Shown here one piece after another: positions 36,410-47,837 of a stretch of DNA of 64,000 nt. Every line of letters begins with the position of its first letter. The first letter of the stretch is position 1. The stretch lies in the NCBI GenBank assembly GCA_022059125.1, contig JAEUWY010000005.1:4588001-4652000 (forward strand), read 5' to 3'. Source of the DNA: Corynespora cassiicola. Lineage: Eukaryota; Ascomycota; Dothideomycetes; Pleosporales; Corynesporascaceae. A model generated the notes under the pieces. The model was not told where the DNA came from. It ran no database searches and saw only the letters and a program-made list of their open reading frames with translations. Position numbers and translations under genes: made by a program.

Positions 36410-37483
36410 GGCGATGGTGTACTGGGTGGGTGAGAAGGAGAAGGAGCAAGACTGCAGAGCAGAGAACAACTGAAGAGGACTGGAAAGAAGAGAGGCTGAT
36501 GAGGCTTGATCGAAGTGGTGTCGTCGAGCGGCGTGGCGACCGTTATATAAGGACGGAGAGTCGTTCAACGTTCCCAGACATGGTCGACAAAAGTGTAGCT
36601 GCCCTCTCTAGTCGAGGCCCGCTCCCGAGCCGAGTCCCACATTGGGCCATGAGCAGCGGTAGTCCAGCTGGCATGCGCCTTCAGCGTCGCAAGGGACAGA
36701 AAGGGGGGCTGCATCACAGTAAGAGTAGCATCGAGTAGAGAAGAGTGCAGCGAGGAGCTACTCTGCTCGCAAGCGTAAAAGCAAACCAGCTCCCTTGGAC
36801 TTCTTTTGGCGGAGTGACCATGGCAGCTGGCCGCGCAGGTCCAATGGCCTTCTCAGCTTCACGATGGGCGCCACAGCGCCCGAAGCGGCATAGCTCCAAA
36901 AGCCTCAACCGCCAAGCTCAGACGAGCGCAGACGCTGGGTTAGACGCAGCGGTGAAGTCGCGTCTGTGGGGCCTGCCATTGGCCAGGTAGAGGGGCTGTA
37001 TAATTAGAGATTTTCGCCTGTGTGTGCTGAGTGTGAAGGTCTGTGTGGTGGATAGCCTGACCATCTCCACAACGCTCCGAGAGCCACCGGCCACCGCAAA
37101 TGCGGCCGCCGTCAGCCACAGCCGGGGCTGTGCGAGCACCGCCGACCACTCACATGACGTCGTCGACCTGTTCCTGCGTGGGCCGGGAGTCGTCGCAGCT
37201 GGAGTGAACTGGGAGAAGGGCTGTCATTGACCTGCTGGGGCTAATGGTACCTACAAACCAAGTCAACCAAGTCGACCAAGTGGGGTCGCGGCTGAAGCTG
37301 CGCTGCACGTCTCTGCCCGCCCGCCCGCCTTCCTGTCTTCCTGAGATGCCAGATCACGATGCGCTTATGCACGAGTGAGAAATCTAATCCTTGATACAGC
37401 GTGCTCAGAGGCCCGTCGTGTCACTTGGACTCTTTGCCGCAGCGCCCCCACCGTGTTCCTGCTCCCCCCCGTTGGCGACACAC
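36410..37483. other. Intergenic region
   Basis: It contains the promoter of the 178-aa gene (TTATATAA at 36543-36550) and the 3' flank of the proteasome gene. No other feature is seen. Confidence 0.4.
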
Positions 37484-38514
37484 TCAGTCCTTGTCGGCGA
37501 TGGATTGGAGCCGCTCGTCGATTTCCTCCTCCGTCAGAGCCCTGAACTGGGGGTCTGTGCCCTCCTCGCCGTCCGTCCTGGGCCCGCCCACGATGCCCAC
37601 CTCCAGCTCGCCCTTCTTGAAGTCGACCGACAGCACCGTGCTCAGCGTGGTGATGGCGAGCTCGACCACGTCCTCCCATCCGCCCTCTGCGTGCTCCTTG
37701 TTCTTGAGCTTCTTCTCGAGGAAGTTGAGCGCCTCCTGCGTCTTGGGGCCGGATGCCGTCGCCTTGTAGCCGACGTAATAGCCCGCGGGATCGCACTTGT
37801 AGAGCTGGGGGCCAAACTCCGAGTCGAGCGAGATGAGCGTGGTGGCGACGCCGAGCGGGCGCATGTAGGCCTGTCGAGCTGTTAGCTCCCGGTTCAGCTG
37901 GGGAGGGCATCAGCCTTGCTTACCCTCTGCGTGTAGACTTGGCTGATGTTGGCTATCCTCTTGGCCAGCACGTCGCAGGGCATCTCGTAGCCGAACTTGT
38001 AGCGGAACTCAGCAGCCTCGCCCCGCGCGCGGTCCACCGAGGCGCGGGCGTCTGCAATGGAGCCGGTCATGACGCAGCCAACCGATGGCGACAGCTTGTA
38101 GATGTACGACACTGACGAGGGATCGATGAGTTTGTCCTGGAGGGGGGATGATATCAGCGGCATGAACCAGGTCAGGCGAGGGGGGAGGGGGACATTGCAC
38201 GTACGGGCACCTTCTTCTGCGAGATGACTACCGCGCAGTCCTTGCCCCGCACTCCGACCGACGTGATGTTCGCAGCGGTGATGGCCTTGAAGGCATATTC
38301 TGGCGTGGCATGTCAGTGAGGGCGTCCACGACCACCACAACAGGGCGGGCGGGGTGCACTGGGGCACTGCATACCGACTTGATATAACCGACCCTGGTCG
38401 GAGAAGATGGTGATGTGACGGTCGTAGCCCGCGCTTCCTGTGCCGTGGCAGCAGCCGTCAGTATATCTCTTGCGCAGGCCGTGGGCGGCGGGGAGCTCTG
38501 GACGTACCAGACAT
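37484..38514 (-). CDS. SCL1: 20S proteasome alpha1 subunit (five exons)
   Basis: Exons on the minus strand are 38514-38508 (7 nt), 38437-38375, 38299-38205, 38136-37924 and 37870-37484, giving 254 residues. This is the alpha-ring subunit called alpha6/iota in animals and Scl1 in yeast. It forms the outer gate ring of the 20S core and is not itself proteolytic. Seen: the alpha-subunit N-terminal signature [20 protein letters not shown]; the [11 protein letters not shown] segment typical of this subunit; [19 protein letters not shown]; and [14 protein letters not shown]. The length matches the family. The first exon holds just ATG TCT G, so the start codon is easily missed. The gene is divergent from the WKF-domain gene, with 399 bases between start codons. 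Confidence 0.95.
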
Positions 38515-38913
38515 GATGGCGGCGGCGGTGGCAGCGGCGAGCGTATATGTGCTTGCGAGGGGGGCGGGCGGCTCAGCTTGGGCGGATCGTGAGGGGAAAT
38601 TAGGGCGTCAGCTCGGGCAGAGTGCTGGTGATGGCCGTTGTGTGCGGGATGGGGTCGGCGGGCGGTGATGCTGGTGGGTGCGGTCTGTACGCGTTCCTTC
38701 GGCAGCCTGGAGCTGTCCAGGTTCGGTCCTAGCCGTGGCGATCTGCTGGCGCACGGGCCGCATCTTCAGCTCCAACCGCCAAAATTTCTGCCCTGCGCCT
38801 CGCCATTCGACCTTTCGATACTGACAAAACAAGGCCCGGCCAGCTGATTCGGCCTGCGCGATCGACTCTCCCCGCCGCATAGACATGATATAGTCCCCAT
38901 TTCCCTCTTTGAA
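38515..38913. promoter_or_regulatory. Shared divergent promoter (proteasome alpha1 / WKF protein)
   Basis: Only 399 bases separate the two start codons of divergent genes, so both promoters must lie here. The sequence is GC-rich with no clear TATA box, as is usual for constitutive fungal genes. I did not find a motif I would name. Confidence 0.55.
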
Positions 38914-40539
38914 ATGGACCAAGCCGGCGCCAGGATTCCCGCCTGGAAGAAACTGGGCCTCAAGCTCAGGAGCGGCGACCAATCCGGAGACGCCGTGCCT
39001 GACGTCCATTCGCGCCAGACCGACACTCACCAGCCGGTCGAGCCTGCTGCCGGAGCCCAGGGCAATGGCGGGAGCGTCAACCTCGCCCTTGACCCAGCCG
39101 AGACGAGCAAGACGGCGAGGCTAGCCAAGAGAAAACCGGACGGCCCAGCTGAGGGCGACGGCCAGACGCCAAAGAAGTCCAAAAAGTCCAAAAAGCACCA
39201 AGACGCGGAGCCGTCTCACGGCGAGGCCGTCGACATCGTCGTCACTGCGACCAAAGAAGAGAATGGCATCCCAGACCACGTGCCAGCTCCCGAAGCCGGG
39301 CACTCAGACGCCCTCCAGCCCAAGGGTGACCCCAACTACAGGAAGAAAAAGGGCAAGCCAAGCAAGAAACAGAAACCCCAGGCCGCAGCTCCCGACGATG
39401 TGCATCTCAAACCTGCGCGTCAGACGGCCCATCAGAAGCCCCGTACCCCCTCTCTCTCACCAGGCCAAGCCGACTCACTGCACGACGGTTCCCTTCTTGC
39501 TTCCACCGAGACTCCAATCCCCACCTCTCACCCCTTTTCCACGCCACAGCGAGCCCACAATCACCCCGGCCGAAGGAAGTCTGTAACCTTTACCCCGGAC
39601 ACCAAGACTGAGGACGGCACCAGCGCAGGAAATCTGTTCAAGAAGTGGGTCCAGGAGCAAAAGGGCCTGAATGACGACGTGGAGGAGACCTTTTCCACGG
39701 CCGAAGTCTCCAAGTTTGTTCCCCCGCCAAAGTCACATCCCGCCAACGGTGCACCTGCGCCGCAAGTTGCAGCAACCAAAGACGATAGCAACACGGCGAC
39801 CAAAGGCAAGAAAAAGGACCCGGCCTTATACCAGGCCTACCTGAACCAGTACCACACAGATCGAGCCAACTGGAAATTCAACAAGGCAAAGCAAAACGAC
39901 GTTCTCGACAACTCATTGAACATCTTCCGTATTCCGGAGAAGTTTGACGACGCCTTGTTCGAATACGTCAAGGGTCTCAAGGGTGCTGGTATCATCGCGA
40001 GGCAGAGGGAGCGGTGCTATGCTGCACTCAAGGAACTCGATGAAATGGATGACCCAAAAGACCGTGCTGCTGCCAAGGAGGAGGCTCTCCAAGAACGGCT
40101 TGCACAGGAGAAGAAGCGCAGGCAGGCCGATGCAGACATTGAGGATCTAGCAAACCATCCCAACCCAGCCGGTCACATCCTGAGACTCAAAAGGAGGCGT
40201 ATCCAATCCCTACTGTTGGCCTTGGACATGGCGATGCCTATCCAGCCCATACACCAACGGCAACCCTCTACGATTGAGCCCGCGATACAGCAAAAGTTGG
40301 TCCGCAAACGGAAAAAGAGAAGCGAAGTTTCCAGCGACGAGAGTAGTAGTGACAGCAGCAGTAGTGAAGAGCCAAGCTCTTCGGAATCAGAGTCAGAGTC
40401 GGAATCAGAATCAGAGTCGGGGTCGGAGGCGGAGTCCAAATCAGGCTCCGAGGCGGAATCTTCCGACTCCAACGACAGCTCTAGCCCAAATGACTCAGAC
40501 AGCGACTCCAATGACTCGTCCTCGGATGACAGCGACTGA
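38914..40539 (+). CDS. WKF-domain protein, probably nucleolar
   Basis: This is a single exon of 541 residues. A long, basic, Lys/Pro-rich disordered N-terminal half is followed by a folded part around residues 308-385. That part contains NWKFNKAKQNDVLDNSLNIF (Trp320-Lys-Phe322), the hallmark of the WKF domain found in human C7orf50-like proteins. A basic helix (LRLKRRRIQSLLLAL) follows. The last 70 residues are an almost pure Ser/Asp/Glu tract with repeated SE and SES units. Acidic serine tracts joined to Lys-rich regions are typical of nucleolar ribosome-biogenesis proteins, and C7orf50 has been linked to the nucleolus. A role in ribosome assembly is therefore an inference. Confidence 0.85.
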   Translation: MDQAGARIPAWKKLGLKLRSGDQSGDAVPDVHSRQTDTHQPVEPAAGAQGNGGSVNLALDPAETSKTARLAKRKPDGPAEGDGQTPKKSKKSKKHQDAEPSHGEAVDIVVTATKEENGIPDHVPAPEAGHSDALQPKGDPNYRKKKGKPSKKQKPQAAAPDDVHLKPARQTAHQKPRTPSLSPGQADSLHDGSLLASTETPIPTSHPFSTPQRAHNHPGRRKSVTFTPDTKTEDGTSAGNLFKKWVQEQKGLNDDVEETFSTAEVSKFVPPPKSHPANGAPAPQVAATKDDSNTATKGKKKDPALYQAYLNQYHTDRANWKFNKAKQNDVLDNSLNIFRIPEKFDDALFEYVKGLKGAGIIARQRERCYAALKELDEMDDPKDRAAAKEEALQERLAQEKKRRQADADIEDLANHPNPAGHILRLKRRRIQSLLLALDMAMPIQPIHQRQPSTIEPAIQQKLVRKRKKRSEVSSDESSSDSSSSEEPSSSESESESESESESGSEAESKSGSEAESSDSNDSSSPNDSDSDSNDSSSDDSD

Positions 40540-40941
40540 TTGGAGATTTAGACACTAAATTGCACATGTATATATACAGATATATCTAGACATAGACAAA
40601 AGCTTTGAGATACCTGCTGCCTGTTCGGCAAGAACCTGGGCAGTCAATCAAGAATACCACACTCACCACCACAGGGTAGTCTCTAGATTGACTAAACATG
40701 GTGAGACAATCCCAAGAGAACGATCATCGCCCCGCGTGAACGAAGCCGTGGAACGTCCTACCCATCGAAGCTAAGTCGAAGGGACTATCCCGATCCGGAA
40801 ACGCGTGATCGTCATTGCCGCCGTGCGGGTCGTATGTAAGCACCTTCTCCACCTCGAACACCTCAGCAGCACCCCAGCAGCACCTCCAGAACTCTTCTCA
40901 GCTCTGTTGCTTGTGCCCACTCCCTTCGATCAAAAGGAACC

Positions 40942-42225
40942 ATGGATCTTTCACCAAATTTGGCCTTACTTCCGACCGAGCTCATCGAAAGCGTCGCCAG
41001 TCATCTGGAGCTGCCGGCGTTTCGCTCCTTCCGTCTGACATGTGTGCGACTGCAGCAACAGTCACTGCATGTATTCAAGGAGAGTTTCTTCCACAAGCAC
41101 ACCATTGCCTGGAATGTCGACGACTTTGAGGATCTCGAAAACATTGCCTCGCATCCCGTCTTTTCCAGCGCCCTCCGCAATCTAGTCATAGACGCCACCC
41201 CCAGGCACGCTGCTAGGCTCTGGGAGATCAAGCAGACCATATACGAGTATGCCAATCGAGGAAATCGCGATCTTGAAGTCAGCTTGAACACGAGTTTCCT
41301 CGAAGAGAAGAAGCGTGCGGATGAGTTGGCCAAGTTCTGGAACGAGACACGCCAAGATCGCAAGTCTCTCACCGCCGTTTTCGACAAGATCCGGCGTTTA
41401 CAATCCGTCACCTTTTCCTACTCGGGTATGCCCAAGAGCTATGGAACCTTGTGTCGAAAGTATTGCGAGAGCAGTCAGAATGAGATGAGCCGCCCGTTTG
41501 TTTCCACCATGGCGGCAATTGCTGCTTCCAAAGTCGCCATCCGAGAGATACGGATGGACGAATCCAAGTTCCATGGCGCCGTAAGCATCGGAAGGCTAGA
41601 GTCTCTTTCTCCCCAGCTCTCCAAGTTCAGCGGAGCATTCGAAAACTTGCATGCTCTCAACATCAATCTCCGAGACTGGAGGCATCCAGAAGAAGGGTTT
41701 GAACCGCCCATCGGCAGGGCCCCCTTTGTTGTCCGCTTCCTCTCAAAGTGTGTCAACCTCTGTACACTGGAATTGTCCTGTTTCAGCAGCCTCGAAGTGG
41801 ACATATTCGCTGAGATGGCCGAGCACTGCCATTTCCCCCGATTGACGACATGTAAATTGGAGCTGTTTCGCATCAGTGCCACGGATGATCTTTTCACCTT
41901 CCTCGGAACATCGCGGCACACATTGAGGGACCTTACTCTAGGTCACATTGTGCTACGCGATCCCGACTCTTCCTGGGCTGATCTCATAAAGCGCATCGCC
42001 GTGGAGCTATTTCTGGAGCGTGTTGAATTGAAAAACTTATTCAGCATGCAAGGAGCGCGCATCGGCATTGATGGTACAATAAAAGGCAAGATTCACCTCT
42101 CTGGACCTGGACCCCAAATAACTGCGGACCTGCTGCATTGCGCCGAGCACTTGGTGTCTGGCAATTGGGGTCCTGCATGGCATCTCGCTGCTGTTGCCTA
42201 CCCATTCGTCGGCTTGCGCACTTGA
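40942..42225 (+). CDS. F-box protein
   Basis: This is a single exon of 427 residues. Residues 8-45 (LLPTELIESVASHLELPAFR followed by LTCVRLQQQSLHVFKES) are a standard F-box. It would couple the protein to Skp1 in an SCF ligase. The rest has irregular leucine-rich segments (LHALNINLRDW, LCTLELSCFSSLEVD, LRDLTLGHIVLRD) that probably form the substrate-binding face. The same N-terminal style is seen in the minus-strand F-box gene at 6843-8475, but this protein lacks the cysteine cluster. The target is unknown. Confidence 0.88.
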   Translation: MDLSPNLALLPTELIESVASHLELPAFRSFRLTCVRLQQQSLHVFKESFFHKHTIAWNVDDFEDLENIASHPVFSSALRNLVIDATPRHAARLWEIKQTIYEYANRGNRDLEVSLNTSFLEEKKRADELAKFWNETRQDRKSLTAVFDKIRRLQSVTFSYSGMPKSYGTLCRKYCESSQNEMSRPFVSTMAAIAASKVAIREIRMDESKFHGAVSIGRLESLSPQLSKFSGAFENLHALNINLRDWRHPEEGFEPPIGRAPFVVRFLSKCVNLCTLELSCFSSLEVDIFAEMAEHCHFPRLTTCKLELFRISATDDLFTFLGTSRHTLRDLTLGHIVLRDPDSSWADLIKRIAVELFLERVELKNLFSMQGARIGIDGTIKGKIHLSGPGPQITADLLHCAEHLVSGNWGPAWHLAAVAYPFVGLRT

Positions 42226-43156
42226 CCATTACTCCCATAAAACTTTATTCTTTGATACTTGAGGATTGGAATCACATGCGACGCCTCCATCTGGGCCGGT
42301 GCGAGAACCACTCCGCTTGGCGTATTGCCAAAGGAGACGGCGTCCAACGGCATTGAGTGACAAACAAAGAAGGTAGGAGGGGCTGGCCGGCCTTTGCCCA
42401 GTGTTTGTCTGCCGACATGCCTGGCCCTTCCATGGGTGTTTATAATACCCGAAGGCTGGGGACGCAGAGACGGCCGGAATAGGGAGGTTGTTGGTTGGCG
42501 GGCCTCCTCTAACAATATGACGTTGACGTTTCGGGGACCAAACGAGGTAGCACAGCATCTCATCTTCAACAAAGCCACGCTACCAGTTGCTGCTGATACC
42601 GAATCGCGATACTGCTCTCCTCGTCGCACAATTACTGCGCACCTATTTTCAGTCTGTCTTTGTGTCGCTTTCGAGACCATCAACAGCCTGGGGGATATTT
42701 GGGACTCAGGCAGGGCATGATGTTTATCCAGTAAATCCTTCCAGAGCATTCGGAGTTGAATTCGGGGCTGTTAATGTGATGCGACTCCGCCAGGATCTCT
42801 TACCTTGCTGCTATATGCTTTTCTAATCTTCCTCGGGCATTGGAAGGCAGAGAGGCCAACGGCCGCTGCAGCCCGATGCTGGTTTCCACCCCAGGATCCT
42901 TTGAACATCTTTGAACCCAAATGACTTGACACAATATCTAAAGTAATGCATTCCGGATGATCGCTAGTCGGTCGGTTGGCGTTCTATATCTACTGTGCCG
43001 CTTCCTGCCTCGAGCGCCACCTCCTGCCTCTCTGCTTTCATTCCCACCTTGTGCTCGGGACTGAGAAGACGCAATCGCCATTTAAAGATTGAAGAGGCCG
43101 AATGGTCTCCCAACCCCACCTGCATCGTACTACGGCATGTGACGGCTGCGTTCAAG
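42226..43156. other. Intergenic region
   Basis: This is the 3' flank of the F-box gene and the promoter of the rhodopsin-like gene. I see no further supported feature. Confidence 0.4.
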
Positions 43157-44497
43157 ATGGACTTGGACGGCCCCGTCGCACCCCCTCCCCCAGGAGTCAC
43201 ATCGAACTTCGATAATCCGCCAAATCAAGAGGCGCTTGCCTACTCAACTCTCACCATTGTAGTCATTCTTTCGACGCTGTTCACCTGGGTCCGGTTTTTC
43301 GTAAAGCTCCGCATACTGAGGGTGCTGCATGTCGAAGATTGTAAGTAGACTTGGGGTTTAGGTATCTGACCCGGACTCACCATGACAGACATAATTCCAT
43401 TCGCATGGGTTCGTAGAGTCGGATGCTGATGCATCGTTCACGCACTAACAAGACGCAGCTGACCGCGATTGGAAATGCCGTGTGTACATACAAGATATAT
43501 GAAGATGCTCCAATCATCCATAGTTGGGACATTCGAGTCGGCACATTTGGGCCGATCCTTCTGGTAAGTATTCTCATCAACTAGGGTTGCGCGTTGCTCA
43601 TCTACTTTGTCAGTATGCCCGGGTTGGGGCCCTCTTCTACAACCTTGCTATTGTTTTGATCAAAATCGCCTGCCTCATCCAGGTCCTGCGCATCTTTGTT
43701 CCGCGCGGAACGCATTCAAAGACGCACTACACGTTCCAGGCACTGATACTGACCAACAGTATATATTATTTCATCATCATCTGTCTCATGCTCTTCACCT
43801 GCCGTCCAATCCCCAAAGCATGGAAGCCATGGTTGGAGGGCAGGTGCTTGGACATGGGCAAGATTGCCATGGCTTCCGTGGCCATGAACCTGATAAGCGA
43901 TCTGGCGATACTGGCCTTGACGCAAAAGGTGATTTGGGGGATGATGCGGGTCGAGAGATGGAAGCGGCTCCGCGTGTCGATTGTGTTCTTCGCTGGCGTC
44001 GTGTAAGTCTGCTCTACCGGATAGGACGCGCATCACTTACTGATTGGTGCTGCAGCCCATGCGCATTCGCAGTAATGTGCCTGTACTACAGCAGCCGCCA
44101 GATGTACGGATCGGATCCGATCCGCGATGCGGCATACATGTCGCTCGCCTGCCACGGCGAGATTGTCTCTGGACTATTCGTCTTGTTCCTCCCCATCCTG
44201 CCATGCTTCTTCCAACACATGCGGCAGGCGTACAACTCTCATTTTTCGTCGAAACGAGGCCATGGCATGGGCAACTCTTCAGATGGGTATGCGAGCCGTA
44301 GGAATAGTGGAAGGCGCGACAAGAGTCTCTGGCACATCAGCTACAGCCGACCTGGCGAGGAGGGACATGTGCTGGGGGAGTGGCCGGGCCAGAAGAACAA
44401 GAGCGCGGCCTACACGAACACGACGACGACAGATTCTGTGTTTGCAGGGTCGACGGATCAAATTTTCAGTCGTGGCCGGGCAGGCTCGATGCGGTGA
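43157..44497 (+). CDS. Rhodopsin-domain seven-helix integral membrane protein (five exons)
   Basis: Exons 43157-43340, 43389-43408 (20 nt), 43459-43563, 43614-44002 and 44056-44497 give 379 residues. It belongs to the large fungal family with a conserved rhodopsin-like domain of unknown ligand (related to PTH11-type receptors but without a CFEM domain here). Seen: seven hydrophobic segments starting at STLTIVVILSTLFTWVRF; the family-typical VEDYIIPFAW, built across the first two splice junctions; ALFYNLAIVLIKIACLIQVL; a CRPIPKAW turn followed by GRCLDM; and FAVMCLYYSSRQMYGSDP before the last helix. The C-terminal 110 residues are Ser/Gly/Arg-rich and presumably cytosolic. Members are found at the plasma membrane. 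Signalling is suspected for the family, not shown here. Confidence 0.88.
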
Positions 44498-45615
44498 CAT
44501 GGCGATTTGTGATGCAAACAGGGCGGAGACAAGACAGCGAACTCGGAAGCGCGACGAGCTTGACCGATGGAGGCGCGTGAAAAGTAACGGTGCCTCTCCT
44601 TAGCCGTACGCTACACCACATTGTATAATTTGCCCCCCTCCTAGTCGCGCCAGTATCACCAAATGCAGGCCTCTCGCCAGCGTACAAGCCTCTCGGCATT
44701 TACTTAATGGCATGGGCGACGCCTTGGCACCAGGACCGCTCTCGCAAGCGATATTCTCCGGAATACGATGTCTCCACAGAATTGCACATTGACCCAAGGA
44801 CCTAGATGCTACTTGCGTCGGCGAAAATCTCTCGAGTTGCAATTCCCATGCAGCTCGTATCCCCCGCAATATGGAGTGCAGCTGCCATGGCGCCGACATG
44901 TTTGCACGCCTGGCGGAGAATCCTGTCCGGCGGGCAGCGATGCACCCCTCGTGATGTCGCGGTATACACAAGCAGGGCCCGACGAGCGATATTGAGTGGT
45001 GGAAAGACTTGGGTGCTCACGATTGAGGGTAATGGGCCAAGGCCACTATGGATCCATTCACTGCCGCAAGCGGCAAGCGCAATAGCAGGGGCGCGACTAA
45101 TGTTTCAAGACCCAGCACTCCACCAGCGGCTTGCTCCGGACGCGGGCAATCCGAAGGCGGCAGACACTGGCACCAGATAGTGGCCTTCTCCTCTTAGCTA
45201 CCCGACCATTTTGTTCTTGTATCGCTGCCAAGTTGCGCTGCAATTTATTTCAGGGCGGCAAGGACGTGGGAATAAGGCGCTGGCGATACCACCTCGCCTT
45301 GGTTTTTTTACTGTAAGATGGTGGCCGATGTAGTTCCTCCAATCGGCATGGCACACGCTGGGGAGGAGTTGCCTGTTCAGGCCGTGTGCCTTGTATAGGG
45401 AGAGGGCAGTGTATTGCCCGTGGGCGGAGGGCTGGGCCACCCCCCTCCCAACGACAAGACCATGATACGGATAGGGCGAGCGGAAAAGCGTGTGATGGGA
45501 GTGTATATAAGATGAGGGCCAGTCCGCCCACGGTCTGTTCCAGCAGCTTGAAGCCCACCAGCCTTTTTAACATAGTCACTCAATCCATTCGAGTCTCTAC
45601 CTTTGCACTTTCACC
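44498..45615. other. Intergenic region with pectate lyase promoter
   Basis: A TATATAA box at 45504-45510 lies 106 bases before the pectate lyase start codon and is the likely core promoter. Nothing else in the region is supported. Confidence 0.5.
45504..45510 (+). promoter_or_regulatory. TATA box of the pectate lyase gene
   Basis: TATATAA lies 106 bases upstream of the start codon at 45616. A clear TATA box suits a strongly regulated, inducible secreted-enzyme gene. Confidence 0.6.
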
Positions 45616-46524
45616 ATGAAGACCGCCTTCGTTCTCTCCAGCCTTTTGGCTGCCCTCCCCGCTGCTCTGGCTTGCAACGGATACACTGGCGGCGTCCCCA
45701 AGGCTACGTCTACCAAGACGAACAGCAAGTACATTGAGGTCAAGGCCGGACAGACCTTTGACGGTGGATGGGCCAGGTACGACCGCGGCTCTGGTGCCTG
45801 CGGCTCCGGTGAGGGCGGTATGTCTACGATGCTACCTGATGCCCCATTCAAGCGTTCCTAATCCCCCCCTAGGCACCGACGACGCCGTCTTCCTGCTCCG
45901 CTCTGGTGCCACCCTCAAGAACGTCATCATTGGAAAGAACCAGATGGAGGGTGTCCACTGCGATGGCCCCTGCACTCTCGAGTTTGTGTGGTTCGAGGAC
46001 GTGAGTGGCAAAATGCATCCATCCCTTTGTCTGACCACACGCTAACACCCGCTCTACAGGTCTGTGAGGACGCCATCTCGGTCAAGAACGACAAGGCCGG
46101 ACAGGAGACGTGGATCATTGGCGGTGGTGCCTACCACGCCGGCGACAAGGTCGTCCAGCACAACGGCTGCGGTACCGTGAACATCATCAACTTCTACGTT
46201 GAGGACTACGGCAAGCTCTACCGCAGCTGCGGAAACGTAAGTCTTTCCCTCGTCAATATCTTGATCCCCCTCCCCCACCCATTTCCCAGGCTGTAATCGA
46301 TTACTAACCCCTTGTCCACACAGTGCTCCAGCCAGTGCAAGCGCAACGTCTACATCGAGGGCGTCACCGCCAAGAACGGCGGCGAGCTTGCTGGCATCAA
46401 CCGCAACTACGGCGACACTGCCACCTTGAAGAACGTCTGTGCCGACACCAACACCAAGTGCCAGATGTACGATGGCTGTGCTGGCGGCTGCGAGCCCAAG
46501 AAGGTCGGAACCTGCTCGGGTTAA
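45616..46524 (+). CDS. Secreted pectate lyase, polysaccharide lyase family 3 (four exons)
   Basis: Exons 45616-45817, 45873-46000, 46060-46236 and 46324-46524 give 235 residues. The enzyme cleaves de-esterified polygalacturonate by beta-elimination, with calcium, in the cell wall of plants. Seen: a signal peptide [19 protein letters not shown]; many cysteines for disulfides; and the PL3 core segments [53 protein letters not shown] and [14 protein letters not shown]3 folds as a short right-handed beta-helix, and the length matches the family. All introns have GTATGT, GTGAGT or GTAAGT donors. Its gene stands directly beside the catabolic cluster but lacks the TCCCCAA boxes in its upstream region, so co-regulation is not indicated. 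Confidence 0.95.
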
Positions 46525-46847
46525 GTCTTGTGCGCACATTGCGAACGGCGGAAGAACAAGGCTCGGGATGGAAAGGCTAAATTCTTGTGAATATTGAACT
46601 GGGGATGACTCTGTATATACTTTTATTCTTTGTGGATATCTTTCTTGCGCCCTCGCGGCCCTGATGAATTGACAGCGTTGGGAGGAAAAAAAAACGCTCT
46701 TTTATGGAACCCATCGGAGCAATGCCGACTTCGCACGTGGCCATGTGTACAAACCCACCCGCACCCAGACGTGGGGTCTATCTCGCCCATCCCTTCCCCA
46801 TCCAGCGCCCCCCATCGATCCCTCACCTCCCCAAAGCATACCCACCC

Positions 46848-47837
46848 CTACAAGCACCCCGGCCAGAACCTCTCCCCATTCCTCTCCCTCCACCCCTTAT
46901 CATGCGCAACCACAATCTCCACCTCGACCCCTTCCCCGTCCTCCTGCACAACCCTGCCCTCCCCCAGCAACCGCCTGATCCGCGCAACCGTCTCCTCGGC
47001 CCCCTGCGTATCCACATGCACGCTCCTCACCCCCCCTCTCCCATCATCGTACATGGCAATCCCCTTCTCCCCCGTCAAGATGCGCGGATCGTGGCAGCAG
47101 TCGCCGCCCAGGTAGACCCACTTCCGCGGCCCCGTCCGGACTAGCAGATTCACATGGCCATACAAGTGCCCCGGCGCATCGACGACGTACAGACTGGCAT
47201 CCCCGAAGAAGTCCACCGCGGCGGGGAACCCCCCCATCGGCCTCCAGACATGGCTCGTACGCTGCCCGGGCGCCGCCGCCCTGTCTCCGTCTTCTGGCCG
47301 CGCGGGCGGGAGCTCGACGGTGCGGTCCGGGGGCAGTTCGTCGGCGCGGAACAGGTGGGCGGGATAGAGCGGGCCGCCGCCGTGCGCGAGGAGATGCAGA
47401 GTCCCGCTCCCGACGACGAAGCGCGCGTTGGCGAAGTCGGCGGGCGTGCCGATGTGGTCCCAGTGCACGTGGCTCAGCACCACGGTCGAGATGTCTCCGG
47501 GCTGCAGGCCGCCGGCGCGCAGGCTGTCCGCCGCGTCGGGGGACGTGACCAAGGGGTGGCGGTCGGCGATGTGGGATTGTTGGGCCGGGCGGTAGCCGGT
47601 GGTGTCGCGCTTGAGGCCGAGGTCGAAGATGAGGTAAGTTGGGGAGGAGGTGTCGGGGGCGTGGTGTTGGAGGAGGAAGGAGAGGGATGGGACGGTTGTG
47701 CGTTCTGAGGGGTCCGAGGGGGTGATGAAGAGGGAGGAGGGGAGGGTTAGGTGTCCGGCTTCGAGGGCGGAGAGGGTGATGTAGGTTTGGTTTGGGAGGG
47801 GGGAGGGAAGGACGACTGGGTCTGTAGGTGGTGGCAT
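46848..47837 (-). CDS. Metallo-beta-lactamase-fold hydrolase, lactonase type, copy 1
   Basis: This is a single exon of 329 residues from the ATG at 47837. The zinc motif His123-Val-His125-Trp-Asp127-His128 (SHVHWDHIG) is complete. Further metal ligands are likely in DAPGHLYGHVNLL, in GGDCCHD and in the late AHDKGW histidine. This layout matches AHL-lactonase-like enzymes that open lactone (or lactam) rings. An in-frame ATG at 47888 would add 17 residues. I prefer 47837 because the second copy (54601-55642) then aligns without gaps through residue 130 and has exactly the same length. The gene is divergent from the zinc alcohol dehydrogenase across 256 bases that hold a TTGGGGA box. The substrate is unknown. 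Confidence 0.88.
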   Translation of the reverse strand: MPPPTDPVVLPSPLPNQTYITLSALEAGHLTLPSSLFITPSDPSERTTVPSLSFLLQHHAPDTSSPTYLIFDLGLKRDTTGYRPAQQSHIADRHPLVTSPDAADSLRAGGLQPGDISTVVLSHVHWDHIGTPADFANARFVVGSGTLHLLAHGGGPLYPAHLFRADELPPDRTVELPPARPEDGDRAAAPGQRTSHVWRPMGGFPAAVDFFGDASLYVVDAPGHLYGHVNLLVRTGPRKWVYLGGDCCHDPRILTGEKGIAMYDDGRGGVRSVHVDTQGAEETVARIRRLLGEGRVVQEDGEGVEVEIVVAHDKGWRERNGERFWPGCL

